Source: Enterococcus sp. 9D6_DIV0238
Lineage (GTDB): Bacteria; Bacillota; Bacilli; Lactobacillales; Enterococcaceae
Direction of reading: 5' to 3'
Length of the DNA: 64,000 bases
NCBI RefSeq assembly: GCF_002174455.2
Contig: NZ_CP147246.1
Coordinates: 2,073,501 to 2,137,500, forward strand
Numbering within the stretch: position 1 is the first letter of the stretch; every line of letters begins with the position of its first letter. The translations under genes and the position numbers were made by a program. This document shows, in pieces, positions 46,212 through 54,407 of the stretch. Under the pieces are notes generated by a model that saw only the letters and a program-made list of their open reading frames with translations, was not told the origin of the DNA and made no database searches.

Positions 46212-47081
46212 ATGAAAAAAATTAGTTTATTATTGTTAGGAGTATCATTTTCGCTGTCATTAATTGGTGGAACAACAACAGCTAAGGCTACAGAAAAAAT
46301 TACAACAGAGCCCTATGGAGAAATACAGAGCGTAGATATTCTGTCAAGTAATGATTCAGAAATAAATGAAGCTTTTGTTCCAAAAGAGCGTGCTGCATTA
46401 TCGGCAGGAGTTACTTATCGTACACATGTACAAGATATTGGTTGGCAAGGATGGAAAAGCAATGCACAAGTGTCTGGAACATCAGGTCAAAAAAAACGTT
46501 TGGAAGCCATTCAACTGAAAGTTCAAAATTCACCATACAGCGGAGATATTGAATACCGTACACATGTACAAGATATCGGGTGGCAAACTTGGAAGAAAAA
46601 TGGTCAATCATCAGGAACATCAGGGCAGAAAAAACGCTTAGAGGCGATTCAAATTAAACTAACAGGTCAACTGGGCCAAGTATATGATGTATTTTATCGT
46701 GTTCACGCTCAAGAATTTGGTTGGATGGGTTGGGAAAAAGGTGGAATACCTTCAGGAACATCAAAATACTCTTATCGACTAGAAGCAATTGAAGTAAAAT
46801 TAGTTCCTAAGAAAAGTTACACAAGAATCGATTACATGGGAAAAATGTCATATAGAGATAACAGAACATTCACGGGTGAGATTAACTATCAATCAGTAGG
46901 CGTTCCAAAATCAATGTTAAGTAACTCTTTGAAGTTATTTAAAGATGCTAAATCAATTAATGCTTACATTGAGCGAGAATTGAAAGATGTAAATAGAAAA
47001 GCAATTGCCTGTCAAACGTATGTAATTAAAAAAGGGCTTACAACAGTCGGATATACTGCAGAATTTTATTTCCCCTACTAG
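46212..47081 (+). CDS. Secreted protein with three ChW repeats
   Basis: A 289-residue secreted protein. Signal peptide to about 27 (TTTAKA), then three ChW repeats (about 60-200) with the motif YRTHVQDIGW-x-W...SGTSGQKKRLEAIQIKL; the third is degenerate (HAQEFGWMGWE). An unrecognised C-terminal domain of about 90 residues (RIDYMGKMSYRDNRTFTGEI) carries two Cys-free basic strands. It shares its repeats with the protease at 26762, which hints at binding to the same surface. GAAAGGGAAG precedes the ATG. Confidence 0.83.
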   Translation: MKKISLLLLGVSFSLSLIGGTTTAKATEKITTEPYGEIQSVDILSSNDSEINEAFVPKERAALSAGVTYRTHVQDIGWQGWKSNAQVSGTSGQKKRLEAIQLKVQNSPYSGDIEYRTHVQDIGWQTWKKNGQSSGTSGQKKRLEAIQIKLTGQLGQVYDVFYRVHAQEFGWMGWEKGGIPSGTSKYSYRLEAIEVKLVPKKSYTRIDYMGKMSYRDNRTFTGEINYQSVGVPKSMLSNSLKLFKDAKSINAYIERELKDVNRKAIACQTYVIKKGLTTVGYTAEFYFPY

Positions 47082-47120
47082 TAACAAAGAAGCTGGAGCA
47101 CTATTTTAATAATTATGCCG

Positions 47121-47167
47121 TCCCTAAAGAGTCAGATTTGAAAATCTAACTTTTTGGGGGTCTTTTT
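47121..47167 (+). terminator. Terminator after the ChW protein gene
   Basis: CCCTAAAGAGTCAGATTT pairs with AATCTAACTTTTTGGGG with one bulge each side of AGATT, then a T-run at 47161-47167. Confidence 0.75.
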
Positions 47168-47404
47168 GTATAACAAAACATAGATTTGAATTTAAGTTAA
47201 AAGTAATCAGCTAGTATTATAAACGACATTTTTTCAAAAGATTTGTCATGTATTATATTTTTTGACTGAAAATAAGGCTATATTTCTTTTATACTTAGTA
47301 TTATATTGATACATATTTATGAAACTACTTCAAATATTAGCATTGCTTTAAAGTATAAGGGAAACCAACCTCTTTAACTTATAAAATTATCAAATAAAGA
47401 ATTC

Positions 47405-47491
47405 TAAAGAGAATTAGATGTATTGATCATTGATGGATCAGATTTATCAGTAATAAAAGAGTTTCATAATGAGTTATTGATTAATAAAATA
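47405..47491 (+). pseudogene. Relic of an orphan winged-helix regulator
   Basis: After an in-frame TAA, the reading RELDVLIIDGSDLSVIKEF matches KELDALIIDGSGYSPTKEL of the regulator at 37093, at protein and DNA level. The winged-helix half is gone; the peptidoglycan hydrolase gene begins directly after. A decayed regulator at the same position relative to a surface gene as at 37093. Confidence 0.6.
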
Positions 47492-47504
47492 AAGGAGAAT
47501 TTAA

Positions 47505-48797
47505 ATGAACAAAACAATGTCACTACTTTCAATAGCCCTACTAGCTTTTACAGGAGCAGTTGGATCAAGTCATGTAGTGTTGGCTTCTGAAAAGACTAAT
47601 ATAGAGTATTATCCAATTGAGACAACTAACACCGACAATATTAAGAATGATCTGAAAGGAGTGAAAGAAGATTCTGAAGTGGAATCAAAAGAAGCTGAAA
47701 TAGGAGATTTGAAATCGCAAGAGTTTGCAGATGAATCTATAAACAAAGAAGCTACAATTAGTTATGAAGAAGTTCCATCTACTACATCAATTGAGCAAGG
47801 TGCACTTATTGATGAATCTACGGCAATCAATAATAACGAAGAAATAACAGAAGAATTCTCTGAAACAGAGTCTGAAAGTACAATTATTTTTTCAGAAGTA
47901 GGGAGCATTCATTATGAGAAAGATGAAGCGACATCAACATTTATTAATAGCATTTGGGAGCAAGCTCAAAATATCGGGAAAGAATATGATTTGTTTGCAT
48001 CTGTAATGATAGCACAAGCCATTTTAGAGTCGGGATCTGGAAGTAGTCAGTTAAGTCAGCAACCATACAATAATTTATTTGGAATTAAAGGGGATTTTGA
48101 AGGCCAATTTGTTGTTTTTCCAACGTATGAAGATGATGGTACAGGAAATTTATATCAAGTTGAATCAAATTTTAGACAATATCCCAGTATGAATGAAAGC
48201 ATAACAGATTATGCACAACTATTAACGAATAATGAATTATATCAGAGTACACGAAAAAGTGTGGCTAATACCTATGATAATGCGACATTAGCATTAACAG
48301 GAACATATGCTACTGATGTCTTGTATAATCAAAAGTTGAATGGAATTATTGAAGCCTACAACCTTACTCAATATGATAATGCGGAAACGTCTGAGATACT
48401 AGGTAGTAGTAGTGATTTCAAACCATTTGATGGAGTGAATCACGATGTCTACAATAGCTATGCTTCAGGAAATTGTACACAATATGTGTATAATCGGATT
48501 ACTCAATTAGGTGGGGACATTGATTTAACGATGGGAAATGGTCAAGATTGGGGAATTACTGGAAAGGAAAGAGGGTTTGAAGTAACTAATACTCCTAGAG
48601 CAGGTAGTGCAGTATCTTTTTCAGCAGGATTTTTGGGAGCAGATGAAGTCTATGGTCATGTAGCTTTTGTGGAACAGGTAAATGAGGATGGATCAATTAG
48701 TATATCTGAAATGAATGTTCTTGGTTTAGGGATTGTATCTACACGTATAATTCCAGTAGACTATGTAAGTATGTTAACTTATATTACGCCTAAATGA
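47505..48797 (+). CDS. Secreted peptidoglycan hydrolase with GH73 glucosaminidase and CHAP domains
   Basis: A 430-residue protein. Signal peptide to about 27; acidic Glu/Ser linker to about 135. A GH73-type domain follows (IWEQAQNIGKEYDLFASVMIAQAILESGSGSSQLS, catalytic Glu in LESGSG; YNNLFGIKG; FRQYPSMNESITDYAQLL). The C-terminal CHAP amidase/endopeptidase has Cys in SGNCTQYVYNR and His in YGHVAFVEQV. It probably cuts both glycan and peptide bonds of the wall during separation or adhesin display. AAAGGAG precedes the ATG. Confidence 0.9.
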   Translation: MNKTMSLLSIALLAFTGAVGSSHVVLASEKTNIEYYPIETTNTDNIKNDLKGVKEDSEVESKEAEIGDLKSQEFADESINKEATISYEEVPSTTSIEQGALIDESTAINNNEEITEEFSETESESTIIFSEVGSIHYEKDEATSTFINSIWEQAQNIGKEYDLFASVMIAQAILESGSGSSQLSQQPYNNLFGIKGDFEGQFVVFPTYEDDGTGNLYQVESNFRQYPSMNESITDYAQLLTNNELYQSTRKSVANTYDNATLALTGTYATDVLYNQKLNGIIEAYNLTQYDNAETSEILGSSSDFKPFDGVNHDVYNSYASGNCTQYVYNRITQLGGDIDLTMGNGQDWGITGKERGFEVTNTPRAGSAVSFSAGFLGADEVYGHVAFVEQVNEDGSISISEMNVLGLGIVSTRIIPVDYVSMLTYITPK

Positions 48798-48824
48798 GAG
48801 AAGCTATATTGATCAAAAATAATT

Positions 48825-48870
48825 AGACCAAGCATTGTGAGCAGTTGCTTACATAGCTTGGTCTTTATGT
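48825..48870 (+). terminator. Terminator after the hydrolase gene
   Basis: AGACCAAGC (48825-48833) pairs perfectly with GCTTGGTCT (48856-48864), followed by TTATGTTT. Confidence 0.8.
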
Positions 48871-48933
48871 TTGGTTGGATTAATTCTATATAAGTGGACT
48901 TCCATAGGCTATATTTTTATTGATTGCTCTGTA

Positions 48934-49814
48934 CTATCTTTGGAATGATTTGATTAACGCCTCCTGATAGACATCTATTTTACTAGAAGCTTCCACATAT
49001 GGAACTTCTCTACATACAGAAGTCACCATCCCTTCTTTTACCTCAAGTATGCCATATTCACCAGATATTTTAAAACCAATGTCTGCTATTTTTACAGAAG
49101 GAATTGCAAACCATAAATAATTCACGTGTTGATAGTATTGCTGGCTTTTGAAAGAGCGCTGCAATTACTCTTCAGAGAGTACGACTTCGATCGAATTCAA
49201 ATTTAGTTGATGAGGTTCACTAGTGTGGTTTTCAAGTAATAAGAAGTCTATGGTTTGTACTCGATCACTTAGAGAGGAATAAAATGAAAAATTTGGTAAA
49301 AGTTTATATATCTTTTTTTGTGAAGTACTTGTAAGCAAATCGACATTCAAATTAGAAAAATCCTTTAACCAAGAATTGTATGTTGATGAAATCGCAATAT
49401 CTGCAACAGATAAAGCTAAATGTTGTTCTTCTCTTGAGTAGCCAATCTCAGTGTGGCTATTCTTTTTTATTATGCTGCCTTCGTCTTCCTGCCGAATTGT
49501 CTTAACTGATTTTCTCACAAGTTCAAAGTTATCTGGACTGATATCAACGTCTTCAATACGTGGTACAGTAACACCTTTGCCCTTCATTTGGTACTCATAG
49601 TAAACTTCTCCAGTTTTTTTCTTTTCCAGATTAAAGATTCTGTTACTCCAGACTCATAAGCTAAGTGTTGAATCCAGTGTGTAAATGATTTATGTTCTGG
49701 TTTCCAAAGAGAACCAATTTCTACTACACGGATCAACTCAAATAATCGAACCCAAGAGCGTTTTTCTTTGGAGAGAATTTTTTCAAGTTCCTCTTCAATT
49801 TTTCGGATGTTTAA
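48934..49814 (-). pseudogene. Broken gene for an MmcB-like (PD-(D/E)XK-type) mobile-element protein
   Basis: Three pieces read in order on the minus strand. The first is NIRKIEEELEKILSKEKRSWVRLFELIRVVE, ending in a frame change at the A-run near 49615. The second is GEVYYEYQMKGKGVTVPRIEDVDISPDNFELV to TAA at 49165-49167. The third is in the same frame: QRSFKSQQYYQHVNYLWFAIPS to 48934. I recall an intact relative in plasmid or integrative-element contexts of lactic acid bacteria, with an MmcB-like end. The start codon appears mutated (TTA in place of ATG). A TATAAT promoter and AAGGAG remain upstream. Confidence 0.7.
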
Positions 49815-50015
49815 TATAAAAAAACTCCTTTCTAATAGTTATTATAATACGTTATAGTAATTATAGAAGAAACACGTCATTTTTTTGGCAAATATGAAAA
49901 GATAACCCTTTTTGGGTAGGATCCAAGAATCATTCATTTGAAAAAGTGACTGCGATCTATTTATCAATAGTTTGCTACTATTCTGAGATAAAAGGAGAAG
50001 ACCAGGAGGGAAAAG

Positions 50016-50617
50016 ATGTTAACGAATAAATTAGGCGTTACAAATCAAGTTGAATTGGCAAGAGTAGAAGAAAAGATCAGTAAATCGAATGCAAAGAAAT
50101 TATACGATAGTGGGAATATTGATAAACTAGAAGTAGGAACCTTCAAAGGACTAGCAGATATTCATCGATACCTTTTTTCTGATATTTCTGATTTTGCCGG
50201 TGAAATTAGAATGGTAAATATTGATAAAGGAAATTTTAGGTTTGCACCAGTAATGTATTTGAACGTCTCGTTAGATCATATTGATCAAATGCCTCAATCA
50301 ACAATCGATGAAATTGTAGTAAAGTATGTTGAGATGAACATTGCACATCCTTTTCGTGAGGGGAATGGTCGTAGTACAAGAATATGGCTGTATTTGATTC
50401 TTAAACAATAAATCAAAAAAGTCATTGATTGGAATCTGATTAACAAAGAGACTATCTTTCTGCAATGGAAAGAAGTCCGGTCAATGATTTGGAAATTGCT
50501 TTTTTAATCAAGCAAGCACTAATGTCTTTAGTAAGCGATCGGGAAACATACATGAAAGGTATCGATGTTAGTTATTACTATGAAGGATATACAGAATATA
50601 ATACTGAATACTTATAG
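50016..50617 (+). pseudogene. Fic family protein, interrupted
   Basis: Fic proteins usually transfer AMP to target proteins. The active-site motif [12 protein letters not shown] is intact in the first open frame (50016-50411, 131 residues). The gene is broken by TAA at 50409-50411, where the sequence continues in frame as [14 protein letters not shown] frameshift near 50445 follows, after which [20 protein letters not shown]...[14 protein letters not shown] continues to 50617. Both halves are recognisable Fic sequence. AGGAGGG precedes the ATG. Divergent from the MmcB-like relic and probably imported with it. Confidence 0.82.
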
Positions 50618-51208
50618 TCAGTAAAAAAAGCTAAAAAATCACCAAAACTTATAACTAAATCTATATATCGTAAACCTACGTTATTGCAGAGCGATTCTAA
50701 GATCATTTCAGTTTATAAACTGAGGTATTATCTTGAGTGGGCGTTCTGAGGATTACCAAAAACGCCGTTTTTGGCAAAATAAAAAAGCTGTCCCAAAACT
50801 AGGATAACTTCCAGCAATATCAGTATTCTATATTCATTGAATTATTAATTAAGCAAATTATCGAAAACACTCGTTTTTGGTATAAAAGATCAATTTCTTC
50901 TATTCAATGTTAAGTGAATGAAGTAGCTTTGTCAATTTTAAATAAATAAATAATTCTTTATAAAAAAGAGACCTACCTTTAGGTAAGGTAGGAAAAGGAG
51001 TTAAAAATGAAAAAGTTTTGTTTGTTAGGGCTATTTGTTTATTATGAATATATAATACAATTGAAATTTAAATAATCTGTGATGAATTAGTATAGAATTT
51101 CTGAAATTAAAGTAGAAATAGCAGTTATCAAAAAGAATCTAAAATAAACTCCAGGCGTTAACACTTTGTTTTTTTCAGTAAAAACGTCAACTTGAAAGGA
51201 ATATTGCT
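50618..51208. other. Gene-poor stretch with hairpins and a 22-codon ORF
   Basis: A hairpin CCAAAAAC/GTTTTTGG at 50756-50774 matches the one at 28436. A stem CCTACCTT/AAGGTAGG lies near 50972-50993, just before AAAGGAG and ATG 51007. That ORF reads MKKFCLLGLFVYYEYIIQL to TAA at 51075. It looks like the start of a lost signal peptide. I see no other gene. Confidence 0.4.
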
Positions 51209-51558
51209 ATGGAGAAAGACTTTTTTTAAAATTAGATATTCAGCACCTTGACAGCGATGTTAGACATGATATGAAGTCTATTCTAGGCTTATTAGATAGT
51301 AGATTTAGTGAAATTACTTCTTCTGGAAAATTAAAACACTATGAGGATTATAAAGAGCTAAAGAAATTAGACCAAGGGGTTAGAAATTTTGTGATTCTGG
51401 AGTATGATATAAAAATCATTGATGACAAGACAGTGATATCCATTTACAAACTTAAAGATGATAATGATAATAGTCTTTCAATGAGGAGCAATGTATGGAT
51501 AAATGAATTTGGTGAGTGGAAAATGATCTTTCATCAAGGAACTCTGATTGGTGAGTAA
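51209..51558 (+). pseudogene. Small NTF2/DUF4440-like protein, frameshifted in a T-run
   Basis: ATG 51209 follows GAAAGGA and reads MEKDFF, then a stop. Adding one T to the seven-T run near 51221-51227 joins it to the open frame LKLDIQHLDSDVRHDMKSILGLLDSRFSEI, which runs on to 51558. The joined protein would be about 116 residues and resembles short SnoaL/DUF4440 proteins (NVWINEFGEWKMIFHQGT at the end). It is either a decayed gene or a length-variable homopolymer switch. An internal ATG at 51271 leaves 95 residues open. Confidence 0.65.
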
Positions 51559-51562
51559 GTTG

Positions 51563-51754
51563 TCAAAAAGGATCGTTTTTGATATTCTTTGCTTTAACAA
51601 ATGAAACAATCACTAATATAATTCCTATAGCACCAATCGGCAAAATAAACGGAGTAATTATCCCAACGCATGTTAGACAATCAGAATTTGATAGTTTCAT
51701 CAATAAAACACTGAATATTACTAATAGAGAAAAACCTATCATAAATATCAACAC
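51563..51754 (-). CDS. Small two-helix membrane protein
   Basis: A 63-residue protein on the minus strand starting at GTG 51754, 5 bases after AAGGGGAG. Two hydrophobic segments (IFMIGFSLLVIFSVLLM and GIITPFILPIGAIGIILVIVSF) flank a short loop with two Cys. No family recognised. It is convergent with the frameshifted gene at 51209, with four bases between their ends. An overlapping plus-strand frame (51579-51872) is the weaker reading. Confidence 0.5.
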   Translation of the reverse strand: MLIFMIGFSLLVIFSVLLMKLSNSDCLTCVGIITPFILPIGAIGIILVIVSFVKAKNIKNDPF

Positions 51755-52003
51755 GCTGACTCCCCTTTTTTCACTCTGTTTTCCTCCTTCAGTTGTGATG
51801 AATAGGAGAATAAAATTGGATAATAAAAAACTTCTAGAAATAACAGAAAATTATACTGAAAAATGCAATTAAATTGATTTTATCTTATGAAAATTTTGAA
51901 AGAGAAGTAGCAAAAGAAGAGATTGAGGAAGGTTTAAAGGTAACTAGATTGTTGAAAAAGAAAATACATCATTAAGGAAAAGGTGGTTGTAGGAAATTTG
52001 AAG

Positions 52004-52141
52004 ATGATAATAGAAGTAACATTTAGAACAATATCGGCGAAAAAAGGATACAAACGGTTGCGATTGTATGAAGCGTTAGCTACATGGAAAGAGGCGATAG
52101 AGATGGACGAAAAAATTCGAGAGCTAGAATGGAATTGTTAA
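52004..52141 (+). CDS. Possible 45-residue protein
   Basis: ATG 52004 has AGGAAA 12 bases before it. The product MIIEVTFRTISAKKGYKRLR continues with a helical, charged end (EALATWKEAIEMDEKIRELEWNC). It overlaps the next ORF by 13 bases in another frame. It could be a remnant; the 150 bases before it hold no gene I can support. Confidence 0.35.
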   Translation: MIIEVTFRTISAKKGYKRLRLYEALATWKEAIEMDEKIRELEWNC

Positions 52142-52347
52142 GTGTCAAATTTTTAAACGAATTACTATTAGACAAATTAGAAATTAGTGTCGAAGAAATT
52201 CAAAATTATGCGAAAGATGGTTTGAAGAACATGCCGCAGTCTGAAAAGAATACGGATATGTATTATTACTTAATGGGAACAGCATACCATGAGAATGCTG
52301 CAGAAGAAATTCGTAAAGACAATCAGTACAAAAGTATAGGAGTGTGA
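52129..52347 (+). CDS. Hypothetical 72-residue protein
   Basis: Reads MELLSVKFLNELLLDKLEIS and continues with SVEEIQNYAKDGLKNMPQSEKNTDMYYYLMGTAYH; mostly helical, no signal peptide or known motif. The upstream in-frame ATG at 52084 is less likely because that part is read in the 52004 frame. It ends 7 bases before the deaminase gene and may be co-transcribed with it. Confidence 0.5.
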   Translation: MELLSVKFLNELLLDKLEISVEEIQNYAKDGLKNMPQSEKNTDMYYYLMGTAYHENAAEEIRKDNQYKSIGV

Positions 52348-52354
52348 TGAAAAC

Positions 52355-52807
52355 ATGTCTGAACATCCCAATGAAAAAATAATGACACAGTTGATCCACA
52401 ATCAATGGACAAACCATTCGATTACCGCAGCAGTTATTGATGAAAAAATGAATATCATCGCACAGGGTGAGACAACGGTGACCGAAACCCATGATCCGAC
52501 TGCACATGCCGAAATCAATGCGATAAGGGAGGCTTGTGATAAGTTAAACGTAGATAAACTCCCTCAAGATTACTGGCTTTATTCTACTTTTGAACCTTGT
52601 CCACTCTGTAGTTCAGCAATTATCTGGTCAGGAATCACAGGAGTTGTCTATGCAAATAATCCTAAATATCGCGGCAATGAAGAGAACTGGTCATTTATTT
52701 CTTGTGAAGAGGTTTTGCAAAAAGGTGCTCGAATACAGGAGGTTACCTTAATTAAGGATTTCATGCTGGAAGATATTAAAGGTTATTTTTTACGTCATAC
52801 TAATTAG
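52355..52807 (+). CDS. Nucleoside/guanine deaminase-like protein
   Basis: A 150-residue zinc deaminase of the cytidine deaminase superfamily. The metal and proton-shuttle motif is DPTAHAEINAIREAC (His, Glu), and the second is FEPCPLCSSAIIWSG (two Cys). DPTAHAE and the length fit guanine deaminase-like or other nucleoside deaminases better than TadA; the substrate is uncertain. TAGGAG lies 12 bases upstream of the ATG, within the end of the previous ORF. Confidence 0.82.
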   Translation: MSEHPNEKIMTQLIHNQWTNHSITAAVIDEKMNIIAQGETTVTETHDPTAHAEINAIREACDKLNVDKLPQDYWLYSTFEPCPLCSSAIIWSGITGVVYANNPKYRGNEENWSFISCEEVLQKGARIQEVTLIKDFMLEDIKGYFLRHTN

Positions 52808-52968
52808 CAGTTATTTTGTTTAAAGAGAAGATCATTTATCATGTATTTGCTAAAATAGCTATTGATTATTTTACTTTTTGTTCGCCTTTTAAAATCAACG
52901 TTTTGTGGTACTCTTAGAATAATGGTTTATTCTTATTTTTTATCAATATATAAATAGGAGGAAAAGGT

Positions 52969-53340
52969 ATGTTCAATGAAAAATTTAAAGAAGTTTTAGC
53001 ACATGAAGGACCCGTTTCTTTGACGACATGGGCGAATAATGATGCGCACGTGACGAATACGTGGAATAGTTATTTGAAATTGACAGAAGATGATCGTATT
53101 TTACTGCCAATGGCTGGCATGCATTCAACACAAGCAGATTTAGCGATAAATAATCAAATCAAAATAACATTAGCTTCTAGAGAGGTTCAAGGCACGATCG
53201 GTGCTGGTGCTGGTTTTTATATTGAAGGAACAACGGAGTTTCTTGATTCAGGTGATGAGTTTGATCAAATGGTCAGCGAATTCCCATTTTTAAGACAGGT
53301 GATGGTCGTTCACCCTGGCTTGGTCAAGCAGACAATCTAA
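52969..53340 (+). CDS. Pyridoxamine 5'-phosphate oxidase-like flavin-binding protein
   Basis: A 123-residue protein with the split-barrel fold of FMN-binding PNPOx-like proteins: LAHEGPVSLTTWANNDAHVTNTWNSYL, RILLPMAGMHSTQADLAINNQIKITLAS and AGFYIEGTTEFLD. Enzyme activity cannot be assigned. Clear AGGAGG before the ATG; short hairpin terminator follows. Confidence 0.75.
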   Translation: MFNEKFKEVLAHEGPVSLTTWANNDAHVTNTWNSYLKLTEDDRILLPMAGMHSTQADLAINNQIKITLASREVQGTIGAGAGFYIEGTTEFLDSGDEFDQMVSEFPFLRQVMVVHPGLVKQTI

Positions 53341-53358
53341 TTGAAAACAATTGTTAAA

Positions 53359-53390
53359 GTGGAGCAGAAGTTTTCTTTTGCTTCTTTTTT
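53359..53390 (+). terminator. Hairpin terminator after the flavin protein gene
   Basis: GGAGCAGAAG...CTTTTGCTTCTTTTTT: AGAAG pairs with CTTCT and is followed by Ts. The GTGGAGCAGAAGT side resembles the ends of the dispersed repeat. Confidence 0.55.
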
Positions 53391-53463
53391 AGTAGATGAA
53401 CACGTATTTAATGGAAATGATAGCGTATACTAAAGAATGGGTACATAAGGGAGGACATTTTTT

Positions 53464-54093
53464 ATGAGGATGAGAGAAAGAATTCTTGCTGGAAAATTGT
53501 TTTTAGATAACTGTGAAAACCTGCCGGAGGAACGGATGCAGGCCAAAAAGAAGATGAGGCAGTTTAACCAGCTGTCACCAGATAAAATAGAAGAACGTTT
53601 TCAACTTTTGGATGACATTTTTGGGACAAAAGTCAATGCATGGATCGAACCACCATTTTATTTTTGTTACGGCCGTAATATTCAGTTAGGTGAAGAGTGC
53701 TATTTGAATATGGGATGTACATTTATTGATGATGGAAAAATTACTATTGGAAATAAAGTAGCGTTTGGACCAGGAGTAACGATTGCTACGGTTGGGCACC
53801 CGATTCATCCGGATCATCGAAGGTTGATGTATGCAGATCCAGTTACTATTGAAGATAACTGTTGGATCGGAGCAAATACAACCATTTGTCCTGGCGTGAC
53901 GATCGGTGAAAATAGTGTGATCGGTGCAGGTAGTATTGTAACAAAAGATATCCCCGCTAATTCAGTTGCTGTTGGGAATCCGTGTAAAGTGTTGCGGGAA
54001 ATCAATAGTAGAGATCGTGCCTTTTATTATAAAGATCGACCATTTGATGAGGAGGATTTGGCAGAGATCTATCGTTTGAATGATAGCAATTAA
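53464..54093 (+). CDS. Sugar O-acetyltransferase (LacA/Maa type)
   Basis: A 209-residue left-handed beta-helix acetyltransferase of the galactoside/maltose acetyltransferase family. N-terminal cap (MRERILAGKLFLDNCENLPEER), then hexapeptide repeats with the catalytic His in VGHPIHPDHR and GNPCKVLREI near the end. It transfers acetyl from acetyl-CoA to a sugar; exact acceptor unknown. Own ribosome site GGGAGGA; followed by the large repeat element. Confidence 0.9.
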   Translation: MRMRERILAGKLFLDNCENLPEERMQAKKKMRQFNQLSPDKIEERFQLLDDIFGTKVNAWIEPPFYFCYGRNIQLGEECYLNMGCTFIDDGKITIGNKVAFGPGVTIATVGHPIHPDHRRLMYADPVTIEDNCWIGANTTICPGVTIGENSVIGAGSIVTKDIPANSVAVGNPCKVLREINSRDRAFYYKDRPFDEEDLAEIYRLNDSN

Positions 54094-54109
54094 TAGATAA
54101 AATCAGAAA

Positions 54110-54391
54110 GAGGATGGGACAGAAGTGTTCAACTCCGAGAAATAAGAGGGAATTTACGAAAATTGTTCTTCAAATTTTTGTGACCAAGTAGGTACTGTGC
54201 GACATCAACTCGTTCCTCGTTGTGTTTTACAGCAATTTCAGCTTATTTCTGAAGCCTTCAAATCTTAGTGCTTTAGCACTTAGAATTTGATGTGATCGAA
54301 GCGAAGCGTAGTAGTTACTTCTGCTTCCACCGTTTATTCGTTTTAAAAGGGACTGGGGCGTAACTCGTAGAGTTATGTACCAGTCCCTTTT
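54110..54391 (+). repeat. Long copy of the dispersed intergenic repeat with terminator
   Basis: Starts GAGGATGGGACAGAAGTGTTC. It contains CGAGAAATAAG, an inner hairpin CTTAGTGCTTTAGCACTTAG and GATGTGATCGAAGCG, then GTAGTTACTTCTGCTTCCACC. The terminal hairpin GGGACTGG/CCAGTCCC (54349-54356 with 54380-54387) has a T-run on the plus side. The copy at 63024 lacks about 50 bases present here (near 54200-54250) and the end hairpin. It fills the gap between two convergent genes. Confidence 0.85.
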
Positions 54392-54407
54392 AGCTGTAGA
54401 AAATACC

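Noticed and set aside
47259..47300. Promoter TTGACT...TATACT before the hydrolase gene
   Set aside because: The spacer is 22 bases; no pairing with a 16-18 base spacer was found.
51579..51872. Plus-strand 97-residue open frame
   Set aside because: No ribosome site and low-complexity translation; the opposite strand encodes a better two-helix protein with AAGGGGAG before its GTG.
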